Assembly: GCA_902500745.1 (NCBI GenBank)
Contig: CABVRS010000015.1
Span: 1-37,509, forward strand
From: an uncultured Nitrospira sp.
GTDB taxonomy: Bacteria > Nitrospirota > Nitrospiria > Nitrospirales > Nitrospiraceae
Direction of reading: 5' to 3'
Length of the DNA stretch: 37,509 bases
This document shows positions 1 to 8,593 of the stretch, piece by piece; positions within the stretch are counted from its first letter, which is position 1; each line of letters starts with the position of its first letter. The position numbers and the translations under genes were made by a program. The notes beneath the pieces were generated by a model that had not been told where the DNA came from, made no database searches, and saw nothing but the letters and a program-made list of their open reading frames with translations.

Positions 1-120
1 ATGGGGAGGGAAGTCAACACGATCGGATCGAAAGCGAATGACGCGGGGATCACGGCTGAAGTCGTCAGAATGAAAGCGGAACTTGAGCGTCTGCGCGAAC
101 AGATGCAGAATGTCGAATGA
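1..120 (+). CDS. yicC: YicC/YloC-family endoribonuclease, C-terminal end only
   Basis: The window opens inside this gene, and only the last 39 codons are present in frame 1. The translated tail matches the C-terminal signature of the YicC/YloC (DUF1732) family: [12 protein letters not shown], then a hydrophilic helix ending in REQMQNVE, close to the REQVQNIE ending known for E. coli YicC. Members of this family are stress-linked endoribonucleases acting on RNA in the cytoplasm. Its TGA stop overlaps the ATG of the guanylate kinase gene (ATGA at 117-120). The yicC-gmk-rpoZ order is common in bacteria and supports the call. The ATG at position 1 is an internal codon, not the start. Confidence 0.8.
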   Translation: MGREVNTIGSKANDAGITAEVVRMKAELERLREQMQNVE

Positions 121-803
121 GTATGGCGATGTCTCCGAGTAGTCTTTCTTCAACTCAGACGACGAGTTCTCACGTGTCTGACCGTCGGGGAATTCTCTAT
201 ATTGTTTCGGCTCCTGCTGGAGCGGGAAAGACGACCTTGTGTAAACAGATCGTGGCATCGGTTCCGGGGGTGTGGCACTCGGTGTCTTGCACGACAAGGC
301 TACCACGCCCTGGAGAAGACCATGGGCGCGAATACTTTTTTACGGATGAACATGCGTTTCAGGGTATGGTTGCACGGAATGAGTTCTTAGAATATGCCCA
401 TGTCCACAGCCATTGGTATGGAACTCCACGGAAACCGTTGATGGGCAAGATGGAAGCGGGAATTGATGTGTTGCTCGAAATCGATGTCCAAGGCGCACTG
501 CAAATAAAGAAAAGCTTCGAAAATGCGGTCTCCATCTTTATTCTCCCTCCGTCCATGGATGTACTACGTACCAGGCTGCAGAGCCGTGGCTCGGATTCTC
601 AGGAGGAAATAGCCCGCAGATTGAGGACGGTGAAGGAAGAAATACGGCATTTCCAGGAGTACTCGTACATTGTTTGCAATGATGATCTCACTCGATCGCT
701 TCATGATCTGCGTAGCATTTTTCTGGCCGAACGGCTCAAAACTAATCGGTTGGACGTGCATTGGTTTGAACAAAGTTTCCTTTTCGACGATGATACGAAA
801 TGA
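117..803 (+). CDS. gmk: Guanylate kinase
   Basis: Guanylate kinase phosphorylates GMP or dGMP with ATP to GDP or dGDP in the cytoplasm. The 228-residue protein has a P-loop [10 protein letters not shown] at 31-40, the GMP-binding block [12 protein letters not shown] at 59-70 followed by EYFF, and EIDVQGA at 121-127. All are diagnostic of the family. The roughly 25 Ser/Thr-rich residues before the kinase fold are longer than in E. coli (about 207 aa). Two further in-frame ATGs (codons 3 and 5) could be the true start. The ATG at 117 overlaps the yicC stop, so translation is probably coupled. rpoZ follows after 49 bases. Confidence 0.95.
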   Translation: MSMAMSPSSLSSTQTTSSHVSDRRGILYIVSAPAGAGKTTLCKQIVASVPGVWHSVSCTTRLPRPGEDHGREYFFTDEHAFQGMVARNEFLEYAHVHSHWYGTPRKPLMGKMEAGIDVLLEIDVQGALQIKKSFENAVSIFILPPSMDVLRTRLQSRGSDSQEEIARRLRTVKEEIRHFQEYSYIVCNDDLTRSLHDLRSIFLAERLKTNRLDVHWFEQSFLFDDDTK

Positions 804-852
804 GTAGAACGAGAGCCATCAATCACTTCATAACAGAGGGGCAAGGTGAATA

Positions 853-1212
853 ATGATCGATATGCTGAGCTTGTTGCCGCAATACACCACCGATGAATTT
901 GATTCTCGCCATCGCCTAGTGATCGTCGCATCACAGCGCGCCAAGCACTTAACGCAAGGTGCGAAACAAGCCGTATCCTCTCGATTTACCAAAGAGACAA
1001 CAATTGCTCTCGATGAGGTGTTGAGGGGATATTCTAAATACCTCACTGGTAAGGAAGCGCGCGACGCGATGAAAGAGGCCAAGCGTGGGAAAGAGGGAGA
1101 AACCGAGCGCATTGCGATGATGACGGGAGAGGATGCTCGAGAAATTAAGAAAGAGCTGAGCGTGTACGTCGATGACGCGGTCCAACCGGTGGCGGCGCCA
1201 ACCGAGGAGTAA
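853..1212 (+). CDS. rpoZ: DNA-directed RNA polymerase omega subunit
   Basis: Omega is the small subunit that binds beta-prime and helps assemble RNA polymerase. The 119-residue product has the characteristic N-terminal block, a short lead followed by SRHRLVIVASQRAKHL, corresponding to the family's R-(F/Y)-x-L-V-x-x-A-(S/A)-x-R-A motif. An acidic, variable C-terminal tail follows. The ATG at 853 has an AAGGTG ribosome binding site about six bases upstream. The place between gmk and coaBC is the usual one for rpoZ. The middle segment is divergent from proteobacterial omega, so the call rests on the N-terminal motif, the size and the neighbours. Confidence 0.85.
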   Translation: MIDMLSLLPQYTTDEFDSRHRLVIVASQRAKHLTQGAKQAVSSRFTKETTIALDEVLRGYSKYLTGKEARDAMKEAKRGKEGETERIAMMTGEDAREIKKELSVYVDDAVQPVAAPTEE

Positions 1213-1215
1213 GGA

Positions 1216-2460
1216 TTGGACGAAACGCGAGTGGGCACTCGTCTGTCGGGCAAGCGGATTGCCTTGGGTGTAACCGGGAGCATCGCCGCCTATAAAGCAG
1301 TCGGCTTGCTTCGAGCGTTACGATGTGAGGGCGCTACCGTGTCCGTGGTTATGACCAGGGCTGCGACGAAGTTCGTGACTCCCCTCACATTTGAAGTACT
1401 GTCGGGGACGCGAGTGGTCACAGATCTGTTTGATGCACACGAAGAAATAACCCATCTGACGATTCCGGAACGTGTCGATGCGTTTCTCGTCGCCCCGGCA
1501 ACAGCAAATTTTCTAGCAAAGGCGGCTCTTGGCCTAGCGGATGATGCGCTGACCACGATGCTGTTAAGCGTCCGAGGCCCTATCATTGTCGCGCCTGCAA
1601 TGGACGGCGATATGTGGAGCCACCCTACCGTGGTTGAACATGTGCAAACTCTCAGAGCTCGCGGTGTTGTCGTGCTTGAACCAGAAGTCGGACCACTGGC
1701 CTCAGGGCAGGTTGCACAAGGCAGGTTGTGTGGAGAGTCTACGATCTTAGCAGCCGTTGATGCGGCGCTCGCTGCACAATGTGATTGGCACGATCAGGTG
1801 GTTCTGGTCTCGGCGGGCCCAACCCAGGAGCCCATCGATCCTGTTCGTTTTCTTTCGAATCGTTCGTCCGGGAAAATGGGGTACGCGATCGCGGACGCCG
1901 CACGAGCTCGAGGAGCAGAAGTCATCCTGGTTTCAGGTCCCTCGTCTCTGAGTGCCCCGCCGGGAGTCACGATGATTCGTGTGAATACCGCCGCTGAAAT
2001 GGCGGATACGTTATTCCAGAATTTTCGTGCCTGTACGGTCTTGATTATGGCAGCCGCCGTCGCAGACTTTCGCCCTAAAGAAGTCGCTCAACAGAAGGTG
2101 AAAAAATACGGCAAAGCAGACATGACGCTCGAGCTTGAATCGACCACCGACATCCTTACGATGCTGTCCGCGCACAGAACATCGCAGATCGTGGTGGGAT
2201 TCGCGGCGGAAACGGAGCAGGTTCTGTCCCATGCACACGAGAAGTTGAAGGCCAAAGGCCTGGATCTCATCGTGGCCAACGATGTGACTCAAGCAGAGGG
2301 TGGATTTGGCAGTGATGACAATGCCGCCGTGATTCTTACGGCTACGGGCGAACAACGTGCCTTTGGGTTGATGTCCAAGCGGCGGTTGGCGGACGAGATC
2401 CTCACGGCGGTGCACGAGTTCTGCTTGGTCAGGCCGCAGCGCAAATTTCCAGTGGAATAA
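1216..2460 (+). CDS. coaBC: Bifunctional phosphopantothenoylcysteine decarboxylase / phosphopantothenate-cysteine ligase
   Basis: CoaBC makes 4'-phosphopantetheine from phosphopantothenate and cysteine (CTP, FMN) in coenzyme A synthesis. The N-terminal CoaC flavoprotein domain has GVTGSIAAYKA at 18-28, the active-site His in ITHLTIP (H80), PATAN (94-98, usually PASAN) and PAMDGDMW (127-134, usually PAMNxxMW). The substrate-clamp loop reads GPLASG (159-164), with Ser where E. coli has Cys. The CoaB domain starts near 195 with GPTQEPIDPVRFLSNRSSGK. At 414 residues it is of normal length. The TTG at 1216 is chosen because GAGGAG at 1204-1209 lies six bases upstream and overlaps the rpoZ stop. 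An in-frame GTG at 1231 is the alternative. Confidence 0.93.
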   Translation: MDETRVGTRLSGKRIALGVTGSIAAYKAVGLLRALRCEGATVSVVMTRAATKFVTPLTFEVLSGTRVVTDLFDAHEEITHLTIPERVDAFLVAPATANFLAKAALGLADDALTTMLLSVRGPIIVAPAMDGDMWSHPTVVEHVQTLRARGVVVLEPEVGPLASGQVAQGRLCGESTILAAVDAALAAQCDWHDQVVLVSAGPTQEPIDPVRFLSNRSSGKMGYAIADAARARGAEVILVSGPSSLSAPPGVTMIRVNTAAEMADTLFQNFRACTVLIMAAAVADFRPKEVAQQKVKKYGKADMTLELESTTDILTMLSAHRTSQIVVGFAAETEQVLSHAHEKLKAKGLDLIVANDVTQAEGGFGSDDNAAVILTATGEQRAFGLMSKRRLADEILTAVHEFCLVRPQRKFPVE

Positions 2461-2468
2461 CCGAGAAA

Positions 2469-3206
2469 ATGGCTACAGGATCTAGGAAAGCAAATAATGC
2501 TGCTGAGATTGACCGTTGGGCGCTTGCCTTTGCGAAGGAGCCTGGGTCCAAGGCCTTTATTCCTTTGGCGGAAGAATATAGTAAAGCTGGAATGTGGGAA
2601 GAGGCGGCTGGAGTCCTTGAAGATGGGTTGAAGACGTATCCTGGCTTCATTACTGCCATGGTGGCATTGGGCCGTGCCTATGAACAGATGAACCAGCCGG
2701 TTAAGGCAATGGCGATTTTGGAAGAGGCCGTCAAACTGAGTCCTGATAATCTGCGTGCTCATCGGACCTTGGCCAAGCTCTATGTGGCTCAAGGAGCGAA
2801 GGATGCGGCGATCCGTTCCTGCAATTCCATTTTAGCTCTTCACCCACAAGACCAAGAGGCCTTGTCGCTTCGTAGTGGTCTAGAGGTGTCAGGAGAGCAA
2901 GGGTCTGACGATAAGTTCCGTCAGGCCGGGATAAGCACGAGGACCTATGATGATCAAGACGAGCACACGGGACCTACCGCAATGGGCACCGCGGTAGGTC
3001 AGGCTAACGAAGCGAATGATAATTCCCGACATCTGGCAGACCGAAAAAACATTGATAATCCTCTATACCCTACCGAAACCCAGGGTTCACAGACAATCGG
3101 CAGAACTCAAGTCACAATACGACTAGAGCAGTGGCTCAACTCGATTCAGGCACGTCGTCGTGACTCGCCAAGCTCCTCTGAGCTACACTCCAAAACTTCT
3201 TCGTGA
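2469..3206 (+). CDS. Tetratricopeptide-repeat protein
   Basis: This 245-residue cytoplasmic protein carries about three TPR helix-turn-helix units between residues 15 and 130 (for example LAEEYSKAGMWEEAAGVLE, then ALGRAYEQMNQPVKAMAILE and LAKLYVAQGAKDAAI). TPRs mediate protein-protein contacts, and no catalytic motif is visible. There is no signal peptide. The C-terminal 100 residues are polar, low-complexity and probably disordered. The gene starts eight bases after the coaBC stop and is probably cotranscribed with it. Its function is unknown; such proteins are often lineage-specific passengers in Nitrospira operons. A perfect inverted repeat lies in the tail-coding part (see 2971-3000). Confidence 0.8.
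   Translation: MATGSRKANNAAEIDRWALAFAKEPGSKAFIPLAEEYSKAGMWEEAAGVLEDGLKTYPGFITAMVALGRAYEQMNQPVKAMAILEEAVKLSPDNLRAHRTLAKLYVAQGAKDAAIRSCNSILALHPQDQEALSLRSGLEVSGEQGSDDKFRQAGISTRTYDDQDEHTGPTAMGTAVGQANEANDNSRHLADRKNIDNPLYPTETQGSQTIGRTQVTIRLEQWLNSIQARRRDSPSSSELHSKTSS
2971..3000. repeat. Perfect 10-bp inverted repeat inside the TPR gene
   Basis: GACCTACCGC at 2971-2980 and its exact reverse complement GCGGTAGGTC at 2991-3000 are separated by ten bases, inside the coding region for the disordered tail. In RNA this would be a stable GC-rich hairpin. There is no T-run after it, so it does not look like a standard terminator. It may be chance. Confidence 0.6.
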
Positions 3207-3216
3207 CTTCAATGGT

Positions 3217-3245
3217 TTGACCCCTAGAATAGGGACTGCTAGAAT
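3217..3245 (+). promoter_or_regulatory. Sigma70-type promoter for aroQ-efp-accBC
   Basis: TTGACC (3217-3222) is followed after exactly 17 bases by TAGAAT (3240-3245), which is preceded by TGC, an extended -10. The start of transcription would be near 3252, about 42 bases before aroQ. The spacer contains a short inverted repeat CCCTA-GAA-TAGGG (3222-3234), which could be an operator half-way between the boxes. This is the best-matching promoter in the first 10 kb and separates the coaBC-TPR unit from the aroQ unit. Confidence 0.6.
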
Positions 3246-3293
3246 GCCGCCTCCGGTGAAGTGGCTGTATGTACATGAGGTATCGTACGCGAC

Positions 3294-3740
3294 ATGTTGC
3301 GTATCCTTGTTTTGCATGGTCCCAACCTTAATCTACTAGGTAATCGGGAAGAGTCGATCTATGGTACGGCGACGCTCGCCATGATTGACGCCTCTCTTCA
3401 AAAGCTCGGTACTGAGTTAGGGGTAGAGTTAGTCATCCGTCAGTCAAATCTGGAAGGGGATTTAGTGACCTGGATTCAAGAGGCACGAAATGGGTATCAT
3501 GGCATCATCATCAATCCGGCGGCCTATACCCATACCAGTGTCGCGATACGGGATGCTGTCGCCGCCGTCAATCTGCCCACCGTCGAGGTTCATCTATCGA
3601 ATATTTATCGGCGGGAGGAGTTTAGACGTCATTCGTACATATCGGGAGTCGCCTTAGCACAGATCTCTGGTTTTGGCCCATGCGGATATCTACTGGCTCT
3701 AAGAGGATTGCATGAGCAGCTTACTGATGCGAAAGGTTAA
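3294..3740 (+). CDS. aroQ: 3-dehydroquinate dehydratase, type II
   Basis: This shikimate-pathway enzyme dehydrates 3-dehydroquinate to 3-dehydroshikimate. The 148-residue length is typical for the dodecameric type II class. Motifs in order are [12 protein letters not shown] (6-17), the Arg/Tyr active-site loop NREESIYG (18-25, catalytic Tyr in IYG), [11 protein letters not shown] (the NPGAYTHTS block), and [17 protein letters not shown] with the catalytic His and substrate-binding Arg residues. No strong ribosome binding site is adjacent: the nearest GAGG is 14 bases upstream. aroQ-efp-accB-accC is a common bacterial gene order, which supports the start of an operon here. Confidence 0.96.
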   Translation: MLRILVLHGPNLNLLGNREESIYGTATLAMIDASLQKLGTELGVELVIRQSNLEGDLVTWIQEARNGYHGIIINPAAYTHTSVAIRDAVAAVNLPTVEVHLSNIYRREEFRRHSYISGVALAQISGFGPCGYLLALRGLHEQLTDAKG

Positions 3741-3839
3741 GAATCTTTCAGGTGCCCACAGTGGTGCTCAGAGAACGGATCTTGGTCCCTGCGAAGGTGA
3801 GTATAGAACGGTGCGTATTGTTATCGAAGGGAGTGACGA

Positions 3840-4400
3840 GTGATTTCTACCGTTGATTTTCGTAGCGGTGTCCGGCTGATGGTTGAAGGAGAACCATTTT
3901 ATATCGTCGACTTTCAACATGTAAAGCCTGGCAAGGGTGGGGCGTTTGTCCGTACCAAATTAAAGAGTTATCTTTCAGGAAACGTATTAGATCGAACCTT
4001 TCGATCGGGAGAACGGTTTGAAGAACCTGACCTAGAGGAACGTGACATGCAGTTTCTCTACGCGTCCGGAGAGTCTTATACGCTCATGGATACCGAGACG
4101 TATGAGCAACTGACCTTTGAAAAAAATCAGTTAGGCGAGAATGCGGATCTTCTGAAAGAAAATATGATCGCCAAGATTCTCATCTACGAGCATCGGCCCA
4201 TTGCCGTAGAGTTGCCCAACTTTGTCGAACTCAAAGTGGTTGATGCGGAGCCTGGAGTGCGGGGAGACACGGCGTCTGGGGGGACCAAGCCTGCGGTCGT
4301 TGAAACCGGAGCCACGATCAAAGTGCCGTTATATCTGGAAGTTGGAACCGTGATCCGGATTGACACGCGTACGAGATCCTATGTGGAGCGTGTTCGGTGA
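3840..4400 (+). CDS. efp: Translation elongation factor P
   Basis: EF-P binds ribosomes stalled at polyproline stretches and promotes peptide-bond formation. The 186-residue protein has the usual KOW-like domain and two OB domains. The tip loop is HVKPGKGGAF, with Lys32 at the position modified by beta-lysine in E. coli. The C-terminal signature VGTVIRIDTRTRSYVERV is also present. The GTG start at 3840 has AAGGGAG (3826-3832) seven bases upstream. No epmA, epmB, earP or ymfI gene is in the window, so the modification state cannot be read here. The stop overlaps the GTG of accB. Confidence 0.96.
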   Translation: MISTVDFRSGVRLMVEGEPFYIVDFQHVKPGKGGAFVRTKLKSYLSGNVLDRTFRSGERFEEPDLEERDMQFLYASGESYTLMDTETYEQLTFEKNQLGENADLLKENMIAKILIYEHRPIAVELPNFVELKVVDAEPGVRGDTASGGTKPAVVETGATIKVPLYLEVGTVIRIDTRTRSYVERVR

Positions 4401-4951
4401 AGCGTCGTCGAGCGAAGATACAGACTCGCCGGATTGTGATGCCGGAAATCACGAGAGAAGCGATACCCGATGCGTCGCTTGCGACGGGTTCTACGAAGCA
4501 AATCCAAGAACTCATCGATTTACTTCGTCGAAACAATTTGACAGAGCTCGAGGTTGAACGCCAAGGCATACGGATCCGTGTTCGTCACGAAGTTCACGCT
4601 AAGCCTACAACAGCCTCGCTCCAAGAATCTGCTCCTGCCTCGCCGCAACAGCCGACCCAATCCGCATCAGCGACGATGCCAGCTCTAGAAGGTGCGACAG
4701 GATTTGTGACCGTCACCTCTCCCATCGTCGGCACATTCTATCGATCTCCCTCTCCTGACGCCGATGCGTATATTGAAGAGGGTGACACGGTTAAGAAGGG
4801 ACAAGTGCTGTGCATTGTTGAAGCGATGAAACTGATGAATGAGATCGAATCTGAAGTGGATGGCCGTGTCGTGAAGGTTCTGGTTGATAATACGAAATCC
4901 GTGGAATATGGTCAGCCGCTGTTTCTTATCGATCCCAAAGCTGCTTCGTAG
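4397..4951 (+). CDS. accB: Biotin carboxyl carrier protein of acetyl-CoA carboxylase
   Basis: BCCP carries the biotin that is carboxylated by AccC and passed to acetyl-CoA for malonyl-CoA synthesis. The C-terminal biotinyl domain (about 103-180) has [13 protein letters not shown] and the biotinylation motif EAMKLMNEI, with Lys145 as the biotinylated residue (numbered from the GTG). An Ala/Pro/Gln-rich linker (66-98) and an N-terminal helix ([14 protein letters not shown]) precede it. The GTG at 4397 overlaps the efp stop and has GGAG at 4385-4388. This gives a very basic 14-residue leader ([11 protein letters not shown]). ATG 4439 (MPEITRE) is the alternative start if that leader is not translated. 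Confidence 0.95.
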   Translation: MKRRRAKIQTRRIVMPEITREAIPDASLATGSTKQIQELIDLLRRNNLTELEVERQGIRIRVRHEVHAKPTTASLQESAPASPQQPTQSASATMPALEGATGFVTVTSPIVGTFYRSPSPDADAYIEEGDTVKKGQVLCIVEAMKLMNEIESEVDGRVVKVLVDNTKSVEYGQPLFLIDPKAAS

Positions 4952-4998
4952 GTTGCTCTCACGACACGCCGTATCAGCACCGTCTATCGGAGTCGCAC

Positions 4999-6339
4999 GT
5001 GTTTAAGAAAGTGTTAATCGCCAATCGCGGAGAAATCGCGCTACGGGTCATCCGAGCTTGCAAGGAACTTGGCATTGCGACGGTCGCTATTCATTCCGAA
5101 GCCGACGCCCTGAGTTTGCACGTGCGAGCAGCCGACGAAAAAGTGTGTGTCGGACCTGCCGATTCCGCGTTAAGCTACCGGAATATCCCCAATGTCCTCA
5201 GTGCCGCCGAGATCACAGGCGTCGATGCCATCCATCCCGGATACGGGTTTCTTTCTGAGAACGCTCATTTTGCCGAGGTGTGTGAGTCGATCGGCATCAA
5301 GTTCATTGGCCCGAGCTCTGAAAATATTGCTTTGATGGGTGATAAATCCAAAGCGCGCGAGATTGTTGCGAAACGAGGGTTGCCGGTCACACCTGGGAGC
5401 CCAGGTGAATTGCGGAGCGAAGAGGACGCATTGCAGGCCGCCGTGAAAATCGGCTTTCCGGTGATCATTAAGGCAACGGCCGGAGGGGGCGGACGGGGCA
5501 TGCGCGTCGTCAATAGAGCTGAGGACTTAGGTCGGGCGTTCCAAGCTGCTCAGGCGGAGGCTAAGTCAACCTTTGGCAATGATGGTGTCTACCTTGAGCG
5601 CTATTTTCTGGAGCCCCGGCATATCGAGGTGCAAATCATGGCCGACCAGCATGGTCGGGTGATCCACCTGGGAGAGCGTGACTGTTCGATTCAACGGCGG
5701 CATCAGAAACTGGTTGAGGAAACACCGTCTCCGGTCATTGATGACAAACTGCGCCGAGAAATCGGCAAGGTCGCAGTGGAGGCCGTGAAGGCTGCCCATT
5801 ATAGAAACATTGGGACCGTGGAATTTCTCCTCGATAAGGACCAGAAGTTTTACTTCATGGAAGTGAACACCAGAATTCAGGTTGAGCACCCTATTACGGA
5901 GATGGTGACGGGTATTGATCTTGTCAAAGAACAGATTCGTCTTGCGGCGGGCCATCCGCTCTCTATCCGTCAGCAAGATGTCGTACTCACGGGCCATAGT
6001 CTGGAATGTCGTATTAACGCAGAAGACCCTGAGAAGTTTACGCCGTCTCCCGGTGTGATCACAAAGTACAGCCCACCTGGAGGGTTTGGAGTTCGCGTTG
6101 ACTCCGCGATGGAGTCGGGCTCGACGGTCGTGCCCTATTATGATTCTATGATTGCTAAACTCATCACCCATGGTCGCAACCGTCAGGAATCCATGGCGCG
6201 GATGAAACGCGCGCTGAGTGAATTCGCCATCGAGGGCATCAAAACGACCATTCCGCTTCACCGTCGGATTCTCGATGATCCGGACTTTCAGAAGGGGCAC
6301 GTCTCGACGACCTTCTTGGAACGATTCTTAGCACGTTAG
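4999..6339 (+). CDS. accC: Biotin carboxylase subunit of acetyl-CoA carboxylase
   Basis: AccC uses ATP and bicarbonate to carboxylate the biotin of AccB. The 446-residue protein is full length, with [15 protein letters not shown] at the N-terminus, the ATP-grasp glycine loop GGGGRGMR from residue 162 with K158 just before it, [15 protein letters not shown], and [10 protein letters not shown] with E288, N290 and R292. These match E. coli positions closely. The GTG start at 4999 has GGAG at 4989-4992. It follows accB by 47 bases. No accA/accD is in the window, as is usual for this gene order. No clear terminator is seen after the stop. Confidence 0.97.
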   Translation: MFKKVLIANRGEIALRVIRACKELGIATVAIHSEADALSLHVRAADEKVCVGPADSALSYRNIPNVLSAAEITGVDAIHPGYGFLSENAHFAEVCESIGIKFIGPSSENIALMGDKSKAREIVAKRGLPVTPGSPGELRSEEDALQAAVKIGFPVIIKATAGGGGRGMRVVNRAEDLGRAFQAAQAEAKSTFGNDGVYLERYFLEPRHIEVQIMADQHGRVIHLGERDCSIQRRHQKLVEETPSPVIDDKLRREIGKVAVEAVKAAHYRNIGTVEFLLDKDQKFYFMEVNTRIQVEHPITEMVTGIDLVKEQIRLAAGHPLSIRQQDVVLTGHSLECRINAEDPEKFTPSPGVITKYSPPGGFGVRVDSAMESGSTVVPYYDSMIAKLITHGRNRQESMARMKRALSEFAIEGIKTTIPLHRRILDDPDFQKGHVSTTFLERFLAR

Positions 6340-6403
6340 CGGTGCGAATGCTCTCCAAACCTCCTGTCGAAGTATTCTTGCCTTCATTGAGAGTTTTCAT
6401 TTC

Positions 6404-6432
6404 TTGGTCTGCAACCGTGGCCGTGTTAGGCT
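6404..6432 (+). promoter_or_regulatory. Possible promoter for the macA operon
   Basis: TTGGTC (6404-6409) and TAGGCT (6427-6432) are spaced by 17 bases in the 200-base gap between accC and macA. The match to consensus is only moderate. The gap is otherwise featureless, apart from A-rich bases near 6444-6450. Confidence 0.25.
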
Positions 6433-6539
6433 AAACAGAGTCAAAAAACACCAACATCCCCTTATGTGGACGCTGAGATGATTCTCACCAGTCTTCTTGA
6501 TAGGATGTAGGTGCCTTTTACGGGTAGATCTTAGGACCT

Positions 6540-7793
6540 ATGCGACGAATTGTTCTAATTATTAGTGTGTTAGCCATCGGGTTGGCCATTGGCGGCTACG
6601 TGTTTTTTAACGGGGAGCGCAAAGTGCCCGTTCATTACCGAACGGCTGCAATCGAACGTGGTTCGATCATTTCAGTCGTGAGTGCGACAGGAACAATTAA
6701 TCCAGTTGTGCTGGTGGAAGTGGGGACCCAAGTATCAGGGATGATTAAGAGTCTCCATGCAGATTTTAACTCTCAGGTGAAGGCCGGGGAAACGGTTGCT
6801 GTTATTGACCCTGAGCCGTTTAAGGCGCGCAGAGAACAGGCCGTCAGTAATCTGGAAGTGGCGCGCTCGAATGTTGCTCGATCAAAGGCCGATCTGGCAC
6901 AGCGGAAGCGTGAACTTGACCGTGTGCAATCGCTGCTGCCTCAGCAGTTCGTCTCGCAAAACGACGTCGATGTCGCACTCACCAATCACCAGAGCGCAGA
7001 GGCACAATTGCGGGTGGCGGAGGCGCAAGTCAGACAGGCAGGGGCGGCCTTGAATGTAGCTGATCAGGAATTGAAATATACCGTCATTCGATCACCTATC
7101 GAAGGAATTGTGGTGGCCCGGAACGTTGAGGTCGGACAAACAGTCGCCGCCAGCTTTGCGACACCAAACCTGTTTCTGATTGCTCTGGATCTCACCAAAA
7201 TGCAAGTCAATACCAACGTGAGTGAATCGGACATCGGCGGGATGGCCGAGGGGCAAGACGCTGTATTTACGGTGGATGCCTATCCAGGTGAGTCTTTTAC
7301 CGGCACCATTCGGCAGGTGCGCCTCGCGCCGATCAATATCCAAAATGTGGTGACCTATAATGTGGTGGTTGGGGTTGACAATAAGGATCTACGGCTCAAA
7401 CCAGGCATGACAGCTAATGTCTCGATCGTTGTGGCTCAGAAAAATCAGACTCTGAAGGTCCCTAACGCGGCGCTTCGATTCGCACCACCGAAGAGCGAGC
7501 GGGATCGTCATGAAGTTGATGGACAAGCGGGAAATGTCGTCGAAGGACATTCGTCGGCTAGGAGCAAAGAAGAACTGAGGCAGAAAACTGTCTGGAAGCT
7601 CATGGAGGACGGAAGTCTTGCGCCTGTGCCGGTCCAAATTGGAATTTCTGATGGGATCTCCACGGAAATGTTGTCTGGAGCCTTGACGGAAGGTGAGCCG
7701 GTAGTCGTGGGCATCGAGCAGTCATTGGGAGAGGAGAAGGGGGGCGAGTTGCCGCCAGGCTTTGGAACGAAGAAGCGCCCGCGTTATCGATGA
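6540..7793 (+). CDS. macA: Periplasmic adaptor (membrane fusion) protein, MacA-like
   Basis: Adaptor of a tripartite ABC efflux pump, linking the inner-membrane MacB-type transporter to a TolC-type outer-membrane channel. The 417-residue protein has an N-terminal membrane anchor (about 4-23). The first lipoyl half follows (VEVGTQVSGMIKSL), then a long alpha-helical hairpin rich in Ala/Gln/Arg (about 95-175), the second lipoyl half (TVIRSPIEGIVVARNVEVGQ), a beta-barrel domain and a membrane-proximal domain. The region 325-350 is a polar insertion. AGGA sits four bases before the ATG. The ATPase and permease genes follow directly. No outer-membrane factor gene is in the window. Substrate unknown. 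Confidence 0.88.
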   Translation: MRRIVLIISVLAIGLAIGGYVFFNGERKVPVHYRTAAIERGSIISVVSATGTINPVVLVEVGTQVSGMIKSLHADFNSQVKAGETVAVIDPEPFKARREQAVSNLEVARSNVARSKADLAQRKRELDRVQSLLPQQFVSQNDVDVALTNHQSAEAQLRVAEAQVRQAGAALNVADQELKYTVIRSPIEGIVVARNVEVGQTVAASFATPNLFLIALDLTKMQVNTNVSESDIGGMAEGQDAVFTVDAYPGESFTGTIRQVRLAPINIQNVVTYNVVVGVDNKDLRLKPGMTANVSIVVAQKNQTLKVPNAALRFAPPKSERDRHEVDGQAGNVVEGHSSARSKEELRQKTVWKLMEDGSLAPVPVQIGISDGISTEMLSGALTEGEPVVVGIEQSLGEEKGGELPPGFGTKKRPRYR

Positions 7794-7870
7794 GACCGTT
7801 TGATAAGTCGGACATCGTTTGTGCCCTGTGAGTCCTCGCCAACTGACGTCATGCGTGATTGTGTCTATGG

Positions 7871-8593
7871 ATGGCTGTCATCGTGAATCCGTTGATTGTT
7901 TGCCAAGATATGTGGAAGGTGTATCGAGTTGGAGACGTCACCGTACAGGCTTTGAGGGGGGTGAGTCTCACAATCGAACAGGGTGAATTTGTTGCGATCA
8001 TGGGATCGAGCGGCTCGGGGAAATCCACACTGATGAACATCCTTGGTTGTCTGGATAAACCGAGCCAAGGGCATTACTGGCTCGACGGAGCTGATACCGG
8101 AAGCCTACGTTCTGATCAACTGGCGGAGATTCGGAACCAACAGATCGGGTTTGTCTTTCAAAGTTTTAATCTCATTCCCCGTACAAGTGCGTTGGAAAAC
8201 GCGCAGCTGCCGTTGTTTTATCGAGGGCTTCCATTAAGACAGCAACGGGCGCTTGCTGCCGCTGCGCTTGAGCGTGTCGGTTTGCGAGGTCGCGAAGAGC
8301 ATTCCCCGACGCAACTTTCTGGTGGGCAGCAACAACGAGTGGCGATCGCCCGCGCGTTGGTGGCCACGCCCTCCTTGCTCTTAGCGGATGAACCCACCGG
8401 GAACCTTGATACACAGTCCAGCCGAGAAATTATGGATATCCTGAGCGCGTTAAACCAGGAAGGTATGACGGTGATCTTAGTGACCCATGAGAATGATGTC
8501 GCTGCTTGTGCTGCGCGAGAAGTGGTAATCAAGGATGGCCAGATCCAGAGTGACCGCGTGACCAAGGCAAAGATTCACGTGGCGGAGGCCTAG
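7871..8593 (+). CDS. ABC transporter ATP-binding protein, MacB/LolD type
   Basis: ATPase of the mechanotransmission-type ABC system encoded with the adaptor upstream and permease downstream. The 240-residue protein has Walker A GSSGSGKST (45-53), Q-loop Gln97, signature LSGGQQQRVAIARAL (149-163), Walker [13 protein letters not shown] (169-180) and H-loop His206. In E. coli MacB this domain is fused to the permease; here it is a separate gene. The ATG at 7871 is chosen because it gives the normal N-terminus; a TTG at 7859 would add four residues. The ribosome binding site is weak. The stop TAG directly abuts the permease GTG. Confidence 0.92.
   Translation: MAVIVNPLIVCQDMWKVYRVGDVTVQALRGVSLTIEQGEFVAIMGSSGSGKSTLMNILGCLDKPSQGHYWLDGADTGSLRSDQLAEIRNQQIGFVFQSFNLIPRTSALENAQLPLFYRGLPLRQQRALAAAALERVGLRGREEHSPTQLSGGQQQRVAIARALVATPSLLLADEPTGNLDTQSSREIMDILSALNQEGMTVILVTHENDVAACAAREVVIKDGQIQSDRVTKAKIHVAEA

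Noticed and set aside
5390-5407. Perfect 8-bp inverted repeat (CACCTGGG-AG-CCCAGGTG) in accC
   Set aside because: It lies in a conserved coding region, has a two-base loop and no T-run; probably chance from codon choice.
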